64,000 nucleotides of DNA from Roseovarius sp. (GTDB lineage Bacteria; Pseudomonadota; Alphaproteobacteria; Rhodobacterales; Rhodobacteraceae): NCBI RefSeq assembly GCF_030373445.1, contig NZ_JAUCYU010000007.1:158215-222214 (forward strand), given 5' to 3'. The translations under genes were made by a program, and so were the position numbers. The notes under the pieces are model-generated. The model worked only from the letters and a program-made list of their open reading frames with translations, ran no database searches and had not been told where the DNA came from. Positions 18,672 to 27,334 of this stretch are shown in pieces; the first letter of the stretch is position 1, and the number at the start of each line of letters is the position of its first letter.

Positions 18672-19094
18672 ATGGCCGTCGTCATCCACCACAACCCCGC
18701 CTGCGGGACGTCGCGCAATGTCCTGCAGATCATCCGCGACGCAGGTTACCAGCCCACCGTGATCGACTATCTCGAGACCGGCTGGACCCGCCCACAGCTC
18801 CTCGCCCTCTTCGCGGCAGCAGACCTCACCCCGCGCACCGCGCTGCGCACCACCAAGTCCCCGGCCGAGGAACTCGGCCTCCTCGACCCCTTCACCAGCG
18901 ACGAGACCCTCCTCGACGCCATGCTCACCCACCCGGTACTGGTCAACCGCCCCATCGTCTGCACGCCCAGGGGCGTCCGCCTCTGCCGCCCCTCGGAAAC
19001 CGTGCTCGACCTGCTGGAAACCTGGCCGCAGGGCCCCTACACCAAGGAAGACGGAGAGCTCATCCTGACCACCAAAGGAACCCGCGTTGCCTGA
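18672..19094 (+). CDS. arsC: arsenate reductase, glutaredoxin-dependent ArsC type
   Basis: A 140-residue thioredoxin-fold reductase of the E. coli plasmid R773 ArsC type. [11 protein letters not shown] holds the catalytic Cys11; the basic residues that bind arsenate are in LRTTKSP and [10 protein letters not shown]. It uses glutathione and glutaredoxin to reduce arsenate. The start is the ATG 5 bp after the acr3 stop; its 3' end overlaps the arsH start by 8 bp. Confidence 0.92.
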   Translation: MAVVIHHNPACGTSRNVLQIIRDAGYQPTVIDYLETGWTRPQLLALFAAADLTPRTALRTTKSPAEELGLLDPFTSDETLLDAMLTHPVLVNRPIVCTPRGVRLCRPSETVLDLLETWPQGPYTKEDGELILTTKGTRVA

Positions 19095-19815
19095 CACTAC
19101 CACCCCGAACCTCGTGAACTCCGCCTTCGAACCCATTGACGAGAATAAACTCTTCCCAACCGATCACCCCACCCATGCGCCCCGTATCCTGCTCCTTTAC
19201 GGCTCCCTGCGCAAACACTCCTACTCCCGCTTCGCCGCCGAGGAAGCCGCCCGTATCCTCACCCGCCTCGGCGCCGAGTGCCGCACCTTCAACCCTTCCG
19301 GCCTGCCGCTGCCCGACGACGCCGACACCACCCACGCCAAGGTGGCCGAGCTGCGCGATCTCGTGATGTGGTCCGAGGGCATGGTCTGGTCCACCCCCGA
19401 ACGCCACGGCGCCATGACCGGCATCATGAAAACGCAAGTCGACTGGATCCCGCTCGCCCCCATCGGCGGCATCCGCCCCACTCAAGGTAAAACGCTGGCG
19501 GTGATGCAGGTCTCCGGCGGCTCGCAAAGCTTCAACGCGGTCAACCAGTTGCGCATCCTCGGCCGCTGGATGCGCCTTCTCACAATCCCCAACCAATCCT
19601 CGGTCGCGAAAGCCTGGGACGAGTTCGACGAAAACGGCCGCATGAAACCCGGGCCTTTCTACAACCGCCTCGTCGACGTGATGGAAGAACTGATGAAATT
19701 CACCCTGCTGACACGCGGGCAAAGCGCCTATCTCACCGACCGCTATTCCGAACGGGTGGAAAGCCTCGAAGAGCTCTCGAAACGGGTTAACATGCCCAAG
19801 GCAACCGGCGGCTAG
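19087..19815 (+). CDS. arsH: ArsH NADPH:FMN oxidoreductase (organoarsenical oxidase)
   Basis: A 242-residue flavodoxin-like protein. [14 protein letters not shown] is the FMN-phosphate loop; [16 protein letters not shown] and [14 protein letters not shown] are typical ArsH segments. ArsH oxidises trivalent aromatic or methyl arsenicals to less toxic pentavalent forms. The start is TTG with AAAGGA 8 bp before it. Last gene of the ars operon; its stop overlaps the convergent aroB stop by 4 bp, so there is no room for a terminator between them. Confidence 0.93.
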   Translation: MPDTTTPNLVNSAFEPIDENKLFPTDHPTHAPRILLLYGSLRKHSYSRFAAEEAARILTRLGAECRTFNPSGLPLPDDADTTHAKVAELRDLVMWSEGMVWSTPERHGAMTGIMKTQVDWIPLAPIGGIRPTQGKTLAVMQVSGGSQSFNAVNQLRILGRWMRLLTIPNQSSVAKAWDEFDENGRMKPGPFYNRLVDVMEELMKFTLLTRGQSAYLTDRYSERVESLEELSKRVNMPKATGG

Positions 19816-20924
19816 CGCGCGTCCAACACCTCCTGCAGCAGCCCGCGCACCATGTCGCGGTCCACATCCGAAGTCACGAACGCCTCGCCGATCCCGCGCG
19901 CCAGGATGAACCGCAGCTTGCCGTCCACCACCTTCTTGTCCTGCGCCATCAGGTCGAGCAATCCATCCGCATCCGGCAATTCCCCCGGAATATCAGACAG
20001 ATCGACCTTCATCTTCATGTCGCGCAAATGCGCACGAACCCGGCTCGGCTCCTCCTGCGAACACAGCCCAATCCGCGCCGACAGCTCGAACGCCAGCGCA
20101 CAGCCAATCACCACGCCCTCGCCATGCAGCAAGCTATCGGAATACCCCGTAGCCGCCTCCAGCGCGTGACAGAACGTATGGCCGAGGTTCAACAAAGCCC
20201 GGTCGCCCTGTTCCGTCTCGTCCCGCACGACAATCTCGGCCTTCATCTCGACCGACCGCCGCACCGCGTGAATCCGCGCCGCCTGGTCCCCTCCGGCAGC
20301 AGATGAACCCTGCGCCTCAAGCCATTGAAAGAACTCCGAATCCCCCAACAGCCCGTATTTTACCACCTCGCCGTACCCGGCCAGGTAATCCCGCTCCGTC
20401 AGGGTCGACAGCACATCCGTATCCGCCAGAACCAACGATGGCTGGTGAAACGCCCCGATCAGGTTCTTGCCCTGCGGCGCATTGATCCCGGTCTTGCCGC
20501 CGACCGAGCTGTCGACCTGCGCCAGCAGGCTCGTCGGCACCTGCACGAACCGCACCCCCCGGCGCAGCACGGCGGCCGCAAAGCCAACCAAATCGCCGAT
20601 CACCCCGCCGCCCAATGCAACGACCACGTCGCGCCGCTCGACCTTCTGCTCCAGCAGCCATTCCACCGTCCTCTCGAACTGTGGCCAGCCCTTCGTGCTC
20701 TCCCCGGCCGGCAATGTCAGCGAAACGGCGGAAATCCCCTCCGCCGCCAGACCGGATTCCAGCGCCTTCAAATGCAGCGGCCCCACGTTCTCATCCGTGA
20801 CGATCGCCACCCGCTTCCGCGCCAGCAAGGGCGCCACCATGGCCCCCGACCGCGCCAGCAGCCCGCTCCCGATGTGAACGTCATAGGCCCGCTCGCCCAG
20901 GGGCACATGCACGGTCTCGCTCAT
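19812..20924 (-). CDS. aroB: 3-dehydroquinate synthase
   Basis: Second step of the shikimate pathway: DAHP to 3-dehydroquinate, using NAD+ and Zn2+/Co2+ in the cytoplasm. The 370-residue product has [10 protein letters not shown] and [14 protein letters not shown] (NAD binding), [19 protein letters not shown], and the metal ligands in [11 protein letters not shown] and [10 protein letters not shown]. The ATG overlaps the aroK stop (ATGA), so aroK-aroB are translationally coupled, the normal order in this lineage. Confidence 0.96.
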   Translation of the reverse strand: MSETVHVPLGERAYDVHIGSGLLARSGAMVAPLLARKRVAIVTDENVGPLHLKALESGLAAEGISAVSLTLPAGESTKGWPQFERTVEWLLEQKVERRDVVVALGGGVIGDLVGFAAAVLRRGVRFVQVPTSLLAQVDSSVGGKTGINAPQGKNLIGAFHQPSLVLADTDVLSTLTERDYLAGYGEVVKYGLLGDSEFFQWLEAQGSSAAGGDQAARIHAVRRSVEMKAEIVVRDETEQGDRALLNLGHTFCHALEAATGYSDSLLHGEGVVIGCALAFELSARIGLCSQEEPSRVRAHLRDMKMKVDLSDIPGELPDADGLLDLMAQDKKVVDGKLRFILARGIGEAFVTSDVDRDMVRGLLQEVLDAR

Positions 20925-21520
20925 TCGCTCTCCTCCAGCACGTCCGGCCGTGTCAGCAGCGTCTCGATCACCTTTTCCGCCATGGTCTCGATCGCGTAAT
21001 CCGACTGCGCCTTCACCGACAGATCCGCCGTCGCATAAACCGGCACCCGCGCCTCGTAGAGCGCCTTCAGCGTCGCATGAGGTTTATCCGTGCGCAGTAA
21101 CGGCCTGGTATCCTTGTGTTTTACCCGGTTCCAAAGGATCGACAGCTCTGCATCCAGCCACACCGAAACCCCCTTCCGCGAAATCAGCTCCCGGTTGCGC
21201 TCGGCCAGGAACGCCCCGCCGCCGGTCGACAGCACCCCGCGCTTGTTCTCCAGCAGACGGTTGATCACCTGCGTTTCGCGGTCGCGAAAGAACGCCTCTC
21301 CGTCGCGGGCGAAAATCTCGGCGATCGACATGTTCGCCGCCTGCTCGATCTCCGCATCCGAATCGAGAAACGGCACCCCGAGCCGCGCCGCAAGCGCTTT
21401 TCCCACGGCGGTCTTGCCAGCCCCCATCATGCCCACCAGAACCACGGTCTTGTGTAGTTTCCAATGCCTTACGGCGGCCAATGTTCGGCGCTCCCATGCC
21501 AATTGCCAAATCGTTTGCAC
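20921..21520 (-). CDS. aroK: shikimate kinase
   Basis: Phosphorylates shikimate at the 3-OH with ATP. The core contains GMMGAGKTAVGK (Walker A), FLDSDAEIEQ (shikimate-binding Asp), RDRETQV, STGGGAFL and the lid RPLL. The reading begins with a GTG and 20 residues not typical of the family; no ribosome site is evident, and a start closer to KTVVLVGMMG is possible, so the N-terminus is uncertain. Coupled to aroB downstream; divergent from a small membrane protein gene. Confidence 0.93.
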   Translation of the reverse strand: MQTIWQLAWERRTLAAVRHWKLHKTVVLVGMMGAGKTAVGKALAARLGVPFLDSDAEIEQAANMSIAEIFARDGEAFFRDRETQVINRLLENKRGVLSTGGGAFLAERNRELISRKGVSVWLDAELSILWNRVKHKDTRPLLRTDKPHATLKALYEARVPVYATADLSVKAQSDYAIETMAEKVIETLLTRPDVLEESE

Positions 21521-21592
21521 TGAATGACGTGATCTTGTTCAAAAGGCCAGCTATAAAGTCGGTAACGAACAAACCTACGAGCAAGAGGCAAT

Positions 21593-21742
21593 ATGGCGCG
21601 CCTGATCAAGTGGCTTTTCTACCTGGCCGTGTTGGCCTTCCTGGCTCTCGTGGCCTATGCCTATGTCGGGCCGTTCTTCGGCGCGGATTTCTCCCCGCCC
21701 GAGGAAGAGATTCGGCAGGATATCCTTCTTGAGACCGAATAG
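21593..21742 (+). CDS. 49-residue single-span membrane protein
   Basis: A short gene with ribosome site AGAGG before its ATG. The product has a basic N-terminus (MARLIKW), one hydrophobic helix (LFYLAVLAFLALVAYAYVG) and an acidic tail with PPEEEIRQDILLE, so it is probably anchored with the tail outside. Not recognised. Its end overlaps the next gene's proposed TTG start by 14 bp, suggesting co-translation. A TATAAA sequence lies about 40 bp before the ATG in the gap shared with aroK. Confidence 0.65.
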   Translation: MARLIKWLFYLAVLAFLALVAYAYVGPFFGADFSPPEEEIRQDILLETE

Positions 21743-23249
21743 GCTCTCCCTCGCCGCCCTGCTGGTGCCGGGCATGGCCTTCGCCGAGGAACCGCTGTCG
21801 GCCATCGACTGGCTCAACCAGCCTGCCCCCGTCAGCGTGGCCCAGCCGCTGGTCCAGCCACTGGCCAACCCGCCGGTGACCGAAGGGGTAACCGTACCCT
21901 CCGTCACGGTCATGCCGCTCGACGACGTGCGGCCCGACGCGGTGGGCCTGCTGCCGTCGTCGACCACCGGCCTGCCCCGCTCGCTCTGGTCGGCCAGCGA
22001 GACCGACACGCTGGTGGCCCAGCTCTCGCGCCTCGGCGACGCGCCCCTGCCGGCGATCCAGGCGCTCTATTACACGCTGCTCCTGGCCGAGGCCGACCCG
22101 CCCTCCGACGCCGCCGACAATGCCCGCTTCCTGCGCGCCCGGGTCGATGTCCTGCGCCGCTACGGCGCGGTCGACGCGGCGCTGGCGCTGCTCGAACGCG
22201 CGGGCGCCGGCACGCCGCTCCTCTTCGACGAATGGCTCGACCTCGCCCTGCTCAAGGGCACCGAGGACGACCCCTGCCAGGCCCTGGCCGACACGCCCGA
22301 CCTGTCGGAAAGCTACGCCGCACGCATCTTCTGCATCGCCCGCGCCGGCGACTGGTCGACCGCGGCACTGACCTATGACACCGCCAACGCCCTGGGCTCG
22401 CTCGACGCCCATGAATCGCAGCTTCTGGCCCGCTTCCTCGACCCCGAAACCGCCGACGGGGCCGACCTGCCCCCGCCGCGGCACATGACCCCGCTGATCT
22501 TCCGCCTGTTCGAGGCGAACGGCATGCCCCTGCCCACCCGCAACCTGCCGCGCGAATACGCCGTGGCGGACCTGCGCGGCACCATGGGCTGGAAGGCCGA
22601 GGTCGAGGCCGCCGAACGCCTCGCCCGCACAGGCGCCCTGCCCGCCAACCGCCTGCTCGGCCTCTATACAGACCGTGAACCGGCCGCTTCAGGCGGCGTC
22701 TGGGAACGGGTCCGCGCGGTGCAGGCCTTCGAGGCCGCCCTCGCCTCGGGCGACGACGATGCCATCGCCCGCGCCCTCCGCGACGCCTGGCAACTGATGC
22801 GCGAGAACGGCCTCGCCGTGGCCTTCGCTGCCCTCTACGGCGCCGATCTTGCGGAACTCGACGACCCGTCCGGTCTGGCCCACGAAGTGGCGCTCCTCTC
22901 GCCCGTCTACGAAAGCGCCGCCAGGGCCCCCGGCGAACAGACCCGCCGCCTGAACTTCCTCGAAGGGCTGGCAAGGGGCGCACCCGAAGCCTCGCTCGCC
23001 GCGAATGCCACGGAATCCGCCATCGCCCGCGCCTTCGCCGCCCGCAAGGTGCCGCCGGACCATGCCGGCCCCCTGAACGAAGGCCGGCTGGGCCAGGGCA
23101 TCCTCGCGGCGGGAATGCAGCTTCAGGGCGCCACCCCCGGCCAGACCCGCGATCTCGAAGCGGCGCTCGCCACCCTGCGGGTCGTCGGGCTGGAAGACGT
23201 GGCCCGCCAGGCCGCGCTCCAGATCCTCCTGCTGGCGGAGGCGGAATGA
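21729..23249 (+). CDS. exported protein of unknown function (helical, repeat-like)
   Basis: A 506-residue product with a signal peptide (RPNRLSLAALLVPGMAFA then EEP). The mature part is Ala/Leu-rich and looks like helix pairs without a cofactor or catalytic motif, perhaps a TPR-like scaffold in the periplasm. The start is TTG with AGGA 8 bp upstream; a longer in-frame reading exists but would destroy the signal peptide. The stop overlaps the recombinase start (ATGA). Its place between aroK and xerD hints at a cell-envelope role, but no function can be given. Confidence 0.7.
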   Translation: MRPNRLSLAALLVPGMAFAEEPLSAIDWLNQPAPVSVAQPLVQPLANPPVTEGVTVPSVTVMPLDDVRPDAVGLLPSSTTGLPRSLWSASETDTLVAQLSRLGDAPLPAIQALYYTLLLAEADPPSDAADNARFLRARVDVLRRYGAVDAALALLERAGAGTPLLFDEWLDLALLKGTEDDPCQALADTPDLSESYAARIFCIARAGDWSTAALTYDTANALGSLDAHESQLLARFLDPETADGADLPPPRHMTPLIFRLFEANGMPLPTRNLPREYAVADLRGTMGWKAEVEAAERLARTGALPANRLLGLYTDREPAASGGVWERVRAVQAFEAALASGDDDAIARALRDAWQLMRENGLAVAFAALYGADLAELDDPSGLAHEVALLSPVYESAARAPGEQTRRLNFLEGLARGAPEASLAANATESAIARAFAARKVPPDHAGPLNEGRLGQGILAAGMQLQGATPGQTRDLEAALATLRVVGLEDVARQAALQILLLAEAE

Positions 23250-24214
23250 CCCCCGGCCGCGGCTGGATCGAGCCCTTTCTCGAGGCCCGCGCGGCGGAAC
23301 TGGGGGCGGCGGCCAACACGCTCGCTGCCTATCGCCGCGACCTCGACGATTACGCCGGCTGGCTCGACGGCAAGGCGCTCTCCCTCGACGGCGCCACCCA
23401 GGCCGATATCGAGGCCTACCTCGTCGACCTCGATGCGCAAGGGCTGGCCACCGCCACCCGGGCCCGGCGCCTTTCGGCGATCCGACAGCTTTACGTCTTC
23501 GCCTTCGAGGAACGCCTGCGCGACGACAACCCCGCCGCCCGCATCCGCGGCCCGGGCCGCACCAAGCGCCTGCCCAAGACCCTGTCGGAGGCGGATGTCG
23601 ACCGCCTGCTCGCCGCCGCCCGCGATGTCGGCCGCAATGCCGCCGACCGCGGCCGCAACACCTGCCTGATGGAACTGCTCTATGCCACTGGCATGCGCGT
23701 CAGCGAACTGGTCACGCTGCCGGTCGCGGCCGCCCGCGGCAAGCCCGAGATGCTGCTCGTCCGCGGCAAGGGCGGCAAGGAACGCATGGTCCCGCTCTCC
23801 ACCCCCGCCCGCGCGGCGCTGGCCGACTGGCTCGCACTGCGCGACCGCGCCGAGGAGGCCGGGCGCGCCGAGGGCAAGCCGCCCTCGCCCTTCCTCTTCC
23901 CCTCGCGCGGCAAGCTGGGCCACCTGACCCGCAACCGCTTCTACCTGCTGGTCAAGGAAATGGCCGTTGCCGCCGGCGTCTCGCCGGCAAGCGTCACGCC
24001 CCACACGCTGCGCCATGCCTTCGCCACGCACCTGCTGGCCCACGGCGCCGACCTGCGCGCCATCCAGGTGCTGCTGGGTCATGCCGATGTCGCCACGACC
24101 GAGATCTACACCCACGTGCTCGACGAACGCCTGCGCGCACTGGTCGAAGATCATCACCCGCTGGCGCGCGCCGCCGCGGCCCGCGGCACACCCGGCGCCT
24201 CGGGCGAGGACTGA
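23246..24214 (+). CDS. xerD: site-specific tyrosine recombinase, XerD type
   Basis: A 322-residue recombinase that resolves chromosome dimers at dif together with XerC and FtsK. N-terminal SAM-like domain (AANTLAAYRRDLDDYAGWL), catalytic domain with Arg in ATGMRVSELVTLP, Lys in VRGKGGKERMVPL, HTLRHAFATHLL (HxxR), LLGHADVATTEIYTHV with the His and the nucleophilic Tyr. Called XerD rather than XerC by overall layout, with some doubt. Not linked to mobile DNA here; it lies in a core operon. Confidence 0.85.
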   Translation: MTPGRGWIEPFLEARAAELGAAANTLAAYRRDLDDYAGWLDGKALSLDGATQADIEAYLVDLDAQGLATATRARRLSAIRQLYVFAFEERLRDDNPAARIRGPGRTKRLPKTLSEADVDRLLAAARDVGRNAADRGRNTCLMELLYATGMRVSELVTLPVAAARGKPEMLLVRGKGGKERMVPLSTPARAALADWLALRDRAEEAGRAEGKPPSPFLFPSRGKLGHLTRNRFYLLVKEMAVAAGVSPASVTPHTLRHAFATHLLAHGADLRAIQVLLGHADVATTEIYTHVLDERLRALVEDHHPLARAAAARGTPGASGED

Positions 24215-24306
24215 CCGCACCATACCGCACATTCCGCGCCGATGATCCCTTGATCGCCGCCCCCCGAGACCCCATAACCCGAGGGGCTGAAAGGATAACG
24301 ACCTGA

Positions 24307-25614
24307 ATGGAACCCTCATCTTCGCTGCTCGACGCCGCCTTCTGGATCACGGGCGGTGCCATCCTCCTGCTTCTCGTGCTCTCGGCCTTCTTCTCGGGCA
24401 GTGAAACCGCGCTCACCGCCGCCTCCCGCGGCAAGCTCCGCGCCCGCGCCGACAAGGGCGAAAAGGGCGCCGCCAAGGCGCTCGAGATCACCGAGGACAA
24501 CGAGCGCCTGATCGGCTCCGTCCTTCTGGGCAACAACCTCGTCAACATCCTCGCGGCGTCGCTTGCCACGGCTCTCTTCACCCGCATCTTCGGCGAAAGC
24601 GGCGTGGCGCTCGCGACCCTGGTGATGACCCTCCTCGTGCTGATCTTCGCCGAGGTGCTGCCCAAGACCTACGCCATCACCAATGCCGAGGCCGCCGCAG
24701 CCCGCACCGCGCCGCTGATCACGCTGGTGATCAGCATATTCTCTCCCGTCGTGTCGGCAGTGCGCGTCTTCGTGCGGATGGTGCTGCGCCTCTTCGGCGT
24801 CCGGATCGACCCCGACAGCCATATCCTCGCCGTGCGCGAGGAAATCGCTGGTGCGCTCTATCTCGGCCATTCCGAGGGCGTCGTCGAAAAGGAGGACCGG
24901 GACCGGATCCTCGGCGCGCTCGACCTCGGCGACCGCGCGGTCGAGGAGATCATGCTCCACCGCTCCGGCATCGAGATGATCGACGCCGAGCTGGAACCCC
25001 AGGCGATCCTCGACCAGTGCCTCAAGAGCAGCCACACCCGCCTGCCCGTCTACCGCGACGACCCCGACAACATCATCGGCGTGGTCCACGCCAAGGACCT
25101 GCTGCGCGCCATGTACAAGCTGGTCAGCGAAGGCGGGCTCTCCGACGAGGTGCTGAAGAATTTCGACATCGCCGACGTGGCAATGAAGCCCTATTTCGTG
25201 CCCGAGACCACCACGCTCGACGACCAGATGCGCCAGTTCCTGCGCCTGCGCACCCATTTCGCGCTGGTGGTCGACGAATACGGCGTTCTGCAGGGGCTGA
25301 TCACGCTCGAGGACATCCTCGAGGAAATCGTGGGCGAGATCGCCGACGAGTTCGACCCCGACGCCGACCACCCGATCCGCCGCAGCGACGACAACCAGTT
25401 CCTCGTCGACGGCGCCATGACCCTGCGCGACCTCAACCGCGCCACCGACTGGAACCTCCCCGACGACGAGGCCAACACCGTCGCGGGGCTCGTCATCCAC
25501 GAGGCCCAGATCATCCCCGAGGTGAACCAGGTCTTCAACCTCCATGGCTTCCGCTTCGAGGTCATGGCGAAAGACGGCAACCGCATCACCAAGCTGAAGA
25601 TCCGGAAGTTGTAG
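24307..25614 (+). CDS. CNNM/CorC-family membrane protein (HlyC/CorC type)
   Basis: A 435-residue protein: CNNM (DUF21) membrane domain at about residues 10-190 (FFSGSETALTAASRGKLR, IGSVLLGNNLVNILAASL), a CBS pair at about 205-335 (MLHRSGIEMI..., HFALVVDEYGVLQGLITLED), and a C-terminal CorC_HlyC domain. Families of this kind act in Mg2+ or cobalt transport; the older 'hemolysin' name is not supported. AAAGGA lies 12 bp before the ATG. A strong hairpin follows the stop. Confidence 0.9.
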   Translation: MEPSSSLLDAAFWITGGAILLLLVLSAFFSGSETALTAASRGKLRARADKGEKGAAKALEITEDNERLIGSVLLGNNLVNILAASLATALFTRIFGESGVALATLVMTLLVLIFAEVLPKTYAITNAEAAAARTAPLITLVISIFSPVVSAVRVFVRMVLRLFGVRIDPDSHILAVREEIAGALYLGHSEGVVEKEDRDRILGALDLGDRAVEEIMLHRSGIEMIDAELEPQAILDQCLKSSHTRLPVYRDDPDNIIGVVHAKDLLRAMYKLVSEGGLSDEVLKNFDIADVAMKPYFVPETTTLDDQMRQFLRLRTHFALVVDEYGVLQGLITLEDILEEIVGEIADEFDPDADHPIRRSDDNQFLVDGAMTLRDLNRATDWNLPDDEANTVAGLVIHEAQIIPEVNQVFNLHGFRFEVMAKDGNRITKLKIRKL

Positions 25615-25624
25615 GCCCGCGTAG

Positions 25625-25642
25625 GCCGGGCTTCAGCCCGGC
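25625..25642. terminator. hairpin after the CNNM gene
   Basis: GCCGGGCT-TC-AGCCCGGC is a perfect 8-bp stem with a 2-base loop, 11 bp after the stop. There is no T-run, so it may be a processing or REP-like element rather than a true intrinsic terminator. Confidence 0.45.
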
Positions 25643-26138
25643 ATCCGTCGATCATCGCTTGTTGGCCGAAAAGCGATTGCCAGCGTTCTCGCGTCGCTTC
25701 GCCTTTGAGCGCGAAAAAAGGGTCATAGCCCCCGAAACCTCTATGCCGTCAACGTCTTGCAAGGGGTATGGGGGCCATGTGGGGAATGGCGGAGGGGATG
25801 GGTCTCAGATCCAACCTTCTCTGCCCTAAGATATTGCATAGATTGATACTGAGTCGCGGCAATCGAGCCGTTCGCCACGCATCTCATAGATCACCGAGGA
25901 GCGGACGAACCTTTAGCACCTTGCTGAGGGCACTGCGCATCGCCCGACTGCTGCTCGTATTCCTATGTGCACTCATGACGTCTCGGCCGCACCTACCCTT
26001 AGGCCCGAACCGGGGAGCGGCCACACCCGGCCCTCCCCCGTCTTTGCTTTTCTTTACATCGCTTAACTCGCCGTGCGGATCGAAGTGGGTCATCCTTCCC
26101 TAAGGTCACCACTTGCCCCGATGGCACAGGAAAATCCG
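25643..26138. other. 496-bp non-coding stretch at the edge of an accessory block
   Basis: No credible gene: the open frames here lack ribosome sites, biased codon use and recognisable protein features. The composition is less GC-rich than the flanks and several stretches look degraded. It contains a tRNA-3'-end-like sequence (see the finding at 25787). Promoter elements for the following hydrolase gene are probably near its end, but none is clear. Confidence 0.5.
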
Positions 26139-27116
26139 ATGTCTGAGAGCACATTCCCATCTCCCCTGCACGCCTCGCGGCGCGAAGTCCTCATGGCCGG
26201 AGGCCTGGGCTTTGCCGCGCTGACGTTGCCGACCCGCCCGTTTGCTTCCACCGATCTTTCCAACAACCCCGAAGGACGCCGCATCATGTCATTTGTCGAA
26301 ACTCAGGACGGTACCCTCATCTTCTTCAAGGACTGGGGACCGCGCAATGCGCAGCCCATCGTCTTCCACCACGGCTGGCCGCTCTCGGCCGACGACTGGG
26401 ATGCCCAGATGATGTTCTTCCTCGATCAGGGCTTTCGCGTGATCGCTCACGACCGGCGCGGTCACGGTCGCTCGACCCAGACTTGGGAGGGCAACGAGAT
26501 GGACACTTACGCCGCCGATGTCGCCGCGCTGACCGACCATCTCGACCTCCGGGACGCAATCCATGTCGGGCATTCGACCGGTGGCGGAGAGGTGGCGCAC
26601 TACGTGGCGCGAGCAAAGTCCGGCCGCGTCGCCAAGGCGGTGCTGATCGGGGCTGTGCCGCCGATCATGGTGAAAAGCGACAGCAACCCCGGCGGCCTGC
26701 CCATAGAAGTCTTTGACAGCTTCCGGGCCGCGCTTGTCGCCAACCGAGCGCAGTTCTTTCTAGACGTTCCTACCGGCCCGTTCTACGGGTTCAACCGGCC
26801 CGGCGTGACGGCAAGCAAAGGCGTGATCCAGAACTGGTGGCGCCAGGGAATGGCCGGCGGGGCCAAGGCACATTACGACTGCATCAAGGCCTTCTCGGAA
26901 ACCGATTTCACCGAGGATTTGCAGTCCATCGCCCAACCGACGCTGGTGATGCATGGCGACGACGACCAGATCGTGCCCTATGCCGACTCCGCGCCGTTGT
27001 CGGTGGAGCTTCTGCAGAATGGGTTTCTAAAGACCTACAAGGGCCTGCCGCACGGCCTGTGCACGACGCATCCCGAGATCGTCAACGCCGACCTCCTCGA
27101 CTTCATCCGAGGTTGA
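26139..27116 (+). CDS. alpha/beta hydrolase, non-heme chloroperoxidase type, with Tat signal
   Basis: A 325-residue protein. Residues 10-40 form a twin-arginine signal ([19 protein letters not shown]). The hydrolase core follows: [13 protein letters not shown] (oxyanion region), the nucleophile in [18 protein letters not shown], an acid in [10 protein letters not shown] and the His in LPHGLC. This set matches perhydrolases/non-heme haloperoxidases; natural substrates of the group are mostly unknown. AGGA precedes the ATG. An internal in-frame ATG at 26286 ([10 protein letters not shown]) would give the usual cytoplasmic length. Confidence 0.82.
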   Translation: MSESTFPSPLHASRREVLMAGGLGFAALTLPTRPFASTDLSNNPEGRRIMSFVETQDGTLIFFKDWGPRNAQPIVFHHGWPLSADDWDAQMMFFLDQGFRVIAHDRRGHGRSTQTWEGNEMDTYAADVAALTDHLDLRDAIHVGHSTGGGEVAHYVARAKSGRVAKAVLIGAVPPIMVKSDSNPGGLPIEVFDSFRAALVANRAQFFLDVPTGPFYGFNRPGVTASKGVIQNWWRQGMAGGAKAHYDCIKAFSETDFTEDLQSIAQPTLVMHGDDDQIVPYADSAPLSVELLQNGFLKTYKGLPHGLCTTHPEIVNADLLDFIRG

Positions 27117-27188
27117 CCTTCCCAGGGCGGCGTTTGCGCCCCGCTTCTTCCGGCGGCATCGAACCACTTGAACCGAGGGCACTTTCCC

Positions 27189-27332
27189 ATGCCCAAGACG
27201 CATCTGCCCTACGCGAACGGCACGCCCGTTGCCGACAGACTGAACATCCAGACCCCAGGTCCGCACGGTCCAGGGTCTCGCAAACCCCGCCAAAACGGAA
27301 CGCCAACAACTTCACCCAAGCAAAGGAAATAG
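27189..27332 (+). pseudogene. probable remnant of a catalase gene (N-terminus only)
   Basis: A 47-codon open frame between two hydrolase genes. Residues 10-28 (NGTPVADRLNIQTPGPHGP) resemble the N-terminal signature of monofunctional heme catalases (G-PV-DNQNSLTAGPRGP), then the resemblance stops abruptly and the frame ends within 20 residues. I infer a catalase gene reduced by a large internal deletion. It could instead be a short unrelated peptide; the match is by eye and short. Confidence 0.4.
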
Positions 27333-27334
27333 CC

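Noticed and set aside
23246..24214. The XerD-type recombinase as a phage integrase marking another island
   Set aside because: It is coupled to core genes, has the housekeeping Xer layout and no adjacent attachment repeats or phage genes.
25768..26103. An open frame of 111 codons (and one of 69 on the other strand) in the gap before the hydrolase cluster
   Set aside because: No ribosome site, irregular composition, Arg/Ser/Pro-rich translation typical of random frames in GC-rich DNA, and no match to any protein pattern I know.
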